From positions 434,001-498,000 of the forward strand of contig NZ_CP092361.1 of NCBI RefSeq assembly GCF_022354465.1: a DNA stretch of 64,000 nucleotides. Direction: 5' to 3'. Of the stretch, positions 61,814 through 64,000 are shown piece after piece (the stretch's first letter is position 1; each line of letters begins with the position of its first letter). The notes beneath the pieces were generated by a model. It was not told the origin of the DNA. It saw only the letters and a list, made by a program, of their open reading frames with translations, and made no database searches. The translations under genes and the position numbers were made by a program. Source of the stretch: Wielerella bovis (GTDB lineage Bacteria > Pseudomonadota > Gammaproteobacteria > Burkholderiales > Neisseriaceae).

Positions 61814-62617
61814 CTATTTCGCACCCAACAAATCATCTTGCAAACTCTTTGGCGCAGGATAACGAAACGCCACAGGTCCATTGGGTAAACCACCCACAAA
61901 TTGCTTAATCCATTCCGAATCGCTGTTTTCCATTTCTTGCGGGCTGCCTGAAAACAAAATCTCGCCATGCGCCAAAAAGATAATCTGGTCAACCAGTTGT
62001 AGCGAATGCCCCACATCATGCGTTACCATAATACTGGTGGAACGCAACGCTTTGGTTACGCGATGAATCAAATGCGCAATCACGCCCAAAGAAATCGGGT
62101 CAAGCCCCGTAAACGGCTCGTCAAACAACATCAATTCAGGGTCAAGTGCAATCGTCCGCGCCAACGCCACTCGCCGCGCCATACCACCCGATAATTCCGC
62201 TGGCATCAACTGTTCCACGCCACGCAAACCCACCGCATTCAATTTCAACAATACCAAATCACGCATCACATTTTCAGGCAGCTGGGTCAATTCACGCATG
62301 GGAAACGCAATGTTTTCATATACATTCAAATCGGTAAACAACGCGCCTTGTTGGAATAACACGCCCATTGCACGGCGGTGTTCGTTCCAATCCTGTGCTG
62401 AAAAAGTCGCCAAATCGCGCCCTTTAACCAAAATTGTGCCCGATGTTGGACGCAGTTGTCCCGTAATCAAGCGCATCATGGTGGTTTTACCGCTGCCTGA
62501 ACCACCCATAATTGCCGTAAATCGTCCTTGCTCAATGGTAAAACTCACATTGTGCAAAATCGGACGGTCGCCATAAGCAAAAGCAACATTTTGAAATTCA
62601 ATAAAAGGTGTGGTCAT
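61814..62617 (-). CDS. mlaF: Phospholipid transport ATPase MlaF
   Basis: 267 residues from ATG at 62617; a longer frame starting at 62680 is not supported. Walker A GGSGSGKTT (about 38-46), ABC signature LSGGMARRVALARTIAL, Walker B LMLFDEPFTGLDP, and a VTHDVGHS switch histidine. Drives MlaE with MlaB and MlaD. GGAGCAGGTA region lies upstream of related starts; immediately before ATG is GAGCTCC-free AT sequence, so the ribosome-binding site is weak. Confidence 0.95.
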   Translation of the reverse strand: MTTPFIEFQNVAFAYGDRPILHNVSFTIEQGRFTAIMGGSGSGKTTMMRLITGQLRPTSGTILVKGRDLATFSAQDWNEHRRAMGVLFQQGALFTDLNVYENIAFPMRELTQLPENVMRDLVLLKLNAVGLRGVEQLMPAELSGGMARRVALARTIALDPELMLFDEPFTGLDPISLGVIAHLIHRVTKALRSTSIMVTHDVGHSLQLVDQIIFLAHGEILFSGSPQEMENSDSEWIKQFVGGLPNGPVAFRYPAPKSLQDDLLGAK

Positions 62618-62825
62618 GGGAGCAGGTATGCAAAATGAAAAGGGGTATCTTATGCGCTCAAAAAAGGGAACGCAAGCCAAAGATTTTAGCTAAACATGAT
62701 TTTACGCAAGCAGTAGATAAAATGATACAGATGAAAAAAACTCTTTGAGTCAAATGTGAACTCAAAGAGCTATTAAGTTGGTTATAACTAACCAAAGGAT
62801 TTACGAAAGGATACATGATGAAATT

Positions 62826-62902
62826 TGGCGCGGTGGACGGGGCTCGAACCCGCGACCACTGGCGTGACAGGCCAGTACTCTAACCAACTGAGCTACCACC
62901 GC
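62826..62902 (-). tRNA. tRNA-Asp (GTC)
   Basis: Acceptor GCGGTGG/CCACCGC, discriminator G and encoded CCA. D arm GCTC...GAGT, anticodon arm CTGGC-CTGTCAC-GCCAG with GTC, and a T arm with a TTCGAGC loop. Confidence 0.95.
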
Positions 62903-62938
62903 GCAAGAGCTATTTGATTTATCAAACGCCCAAAAAAA

Positions 62939-63014
62939 TGGTGGGTGATGACGGAGTCGAACCGCCGACATTCTGCTTGTAAGGCAGACGCTCTACCAAC
63001 TGAGCTAATCACCC
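62939..63014 (-). tRNA. tRNA-Val (TAC)
   Basis: Acceptor GGGTGAT/ATCACCC, encoded CCA. D arm GCTC...GAGC, anticodon arm TCTGC-CTTACAA-GCAGA with TAC, T arm with TTCGACT loop. It is 36 bases from tRNA-Asp and probably shares a transcript. Confidence 0.96.
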
Positions 63015-63128
63015 GTTTTGTTTCGCGTTAGCTGCGAAAGACATTATTAAACCAAATTTAACTTAATTTAGCAAGTGTTATTTGTTAAATAAAATATAAA
63101 TACATGATAAAAATATAAATTATTTTTT

Positions 63129-63161
63129 TCAGGCTGCCTATTTTAAAAAGGGCAGCCTGAA
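63129..63161 (-). terminator. DUS inverted pair after the DUF1304 gene
   Basis: TTTCAGGCTGCC and GGCAGCCTGAAA face each other across 10 bases, just past the DUF1304 gene stop at 63167. Confidence 0.5.
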
Positions 63162-63166
63162 AACCA

Positions 63167-63559
63167 TTAGGCAAGCGATAAGCATAAAATACTCAACAAT
63201 GCTGGCACAGCTTGAAATGCAGCAATTTTGCGTTTTGCTGGATTGCTGTACGCTAAATATCCACCTGTAGCCATCGCGGTTATTAAGGACGCAAATAATA
63301 AACCATTGGCGATACCGTATACATACGCGCTATCGGTCATAAATAAATGCAAGAAAATAGCAATCGTTAAATTGGCTGCTAACGCTAAATTGTATATCGC
63401 TAAATTATTGAATATGGGTTTTAATGTGGCAATATCTTTTTCTCGAATACCGAAAATACGGCGAAAAGCGGCTTGCCCATATGCAGGTAGTTCTAAGAAA
63501 AAAATGCGGTAGTGCAACGCAGCAACGGCGATGGCAAATAGCAACGCAAGTATCAGCAT
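63167..63559 (-). CDS. DUF1304 family membrane protein
   Basis: 130 residues with four hydrophobic segments. N-terminal LLFAIAVAALHYRIFFLELP matches the DUF1304 pattern (H...F-x-x-E near the start), followed by NNLAIYNLALAANLTIAIFL. Function unknown. Starts two bases beyond the ribA stop, so cotranscribed with ribA. Confidence 0.8.
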   Translation of the reverse strand: MLILALLFAIAVAALHYRIFFLELPAYGQAAFRRIFGIREKDIATLKPIFNNLAIYNLALAANLTIAIFLHLFMTDSAYVYGIANGLLFASLITAMATGGYLAYSNPAKRKIAAFQAVPALLSILCLSLA

Positions 63560-63561
63560 AT

Positions 63562-64000
63562 TTAGTCTTTCAAAAAATGGTTGAGTTTGAGGGCTTTGAT
63601 GTGAAGATACCCTTCGTTTTCAGGGTTTTTTCCCACTTTTAACGGTACGCGTTCGGCAATTTCAATACCACTATCACGCATTGTTTGGATTTTTTCGGGA
63701 TTATTCGTTAGCAAACGTACTGATTGTACGCCCAAGTGGTCGTAAATATGTTTGGCGATGCTGAAATCGCGTGCATCAATGGGTAAACCCAGTGCAAGAT
63801 TGGCTTCTACTGTATCCATGCCTTCATCTTGCAGACGGTAAGCGCGAATTTTGTTAATTAAACCAATGCCGCGTCCTTCTTGGCGCAAATAGACAATCAC
63901 GCCTCGTCCTGCTTGTTGTACCGCTTGCATGGCTGCTTGAAGCTGTGGGCCACAATCACATTTTTGCGAAAATAGCGCATCGCCTGTTAAACACTCGCTG
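63562..64000 (-). CDS. ribA: GTP cyclohydrolase II, partial
   Basis: The frame enters from the right edge. It starts in [20 protein letters not shown], where three cysteines bind zinc, and continues with [20 protein letters not shown] and [20 protein letters not shown], all RibA signatures. It makes 2,5-diamino-6-ribosylamino pyrimidinone phosphate for riboflavin. About 146 codons are seen, with the N-terminal part outside the window. The end may also belong to a RibBA fusion, which cannot be judged here. Confidence 0.93.
   Translation of the reverse strand, partial: SECLTGDALFSQKCDCGPQLQAAMQAVQQAGRGVIVYLRQEGRGIGLINKIRAYRLQDEGMDTVEANLALGLPIDARDFSIAKHIYDHLGVQSVRLLTNNPEKIQTMRDSGIEIAERVPLKVGKNPENEGYLHIKALKLNHFLKD

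Noticed and set aside
62617..62680. An extended start for mlaF
   Set aside because: Added residues (MACVPFFERIRYPF) do not resemble ABC ATPases; the usual start MTTPFIEFQNVAF is at 62617.

Overview
The window is chromosomal DNA of a Neisseriaceae bacterium. The 12-base DNA uptake sequence AGGCAGCCTGAA (the 'king' dialect described for Kingella and close relatives), or its complement, occurs throughout, often as inverted pairs that look like terminators. Gene content (two-copy mla/lpt envelope systems, recC, ispE-tRNA-prs-rplY synteny, birA-coaX fusion) agrees with that family. I cannot name the species from sequence alone.

Layout. 1-5.2 kb: a partial sodium:alanine symporter, glutathione peroxidase, and a small chemosensory set (CheX-like, CheY-like and a membrane-anchored CheA-like kinase), all on the minus strand. 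5.4-13.3 kb: yebC, then the complete F1Fo ATP synthase operon atpIBEFHAGDC on the plus strand with its promoter and terminator. 13.3-19.1 kb: dnaE, a FlbD-like small protein and prfC.

19.1-29.6 kb is the most unusual part, an RNA-repair island. On the minus strand lie a PARG-like protein, a macro-like protein, a remnant of a probable SWIM protein, and rtcR, the sigma-54 activator of RNA repair. Divergent from rtcR is a near-perfect sigma-54 promoter (22635-22650). It should transcribe an array of five Y-RNA-like noncoding RNAs. Three of them enclose circularly permuted tRNA-like folds and two are minimal. A DUS-type terminator follows, and then rsr (Ro60/TROVE). Downstream, on the same strand, come a kinase-T4-Rnl1-type RNA ligase fusion, a HEPN-zinc ribbon protein, a metallophosphoesterase, the RNA 2'-phosphotransferase kptA, and a DUF1543 protein. 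There is no rtcB or rtcA. Instead the locus appears to encode a yeast-type heal-and-seal pathway with Tpt1-like 2'-phosphate removal, and beside it ADP-ribose-handling proteins that could process the Tpt1 by-product.

29.7-34.3 kb: CPBP protease, SPOR-like protein, the BirA-CoaX fusion, ypfJ and tRNA-Phe. 34.4-38.6 kb: a five-gene MglA/roadblock-type polarity module (FimV/TPR-like protein, degenerate response regulator, small GTPase, two roadblock-like proteins), plausibly acting with type IV pili. 38.9-46.2 kb: hypothetical protein, two Correia-like elements, rplY, prs, two tRNA-Gln, ispE, lolB, a secreted hypothetical protein and an alpha/beta hydrolase-methyltransferase fusion. 46.3-52.2 kb: a MITE candidate, small lipoproteins, lptG and lptF separated by two genes, and ctpA. 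52.6-56.0 kb: recC. 56.1-62.6 kb: a Correia-like element nested inside a palindromic repeat, a TlpA-like protein, a thioesterase, and mlaFEDCBA with an extra lipoprotein gene inserted after mlaF. 62.8-64 kb: tRNA-Asp, tRNA-Val, a DUF1304 protein and a partial ribA.
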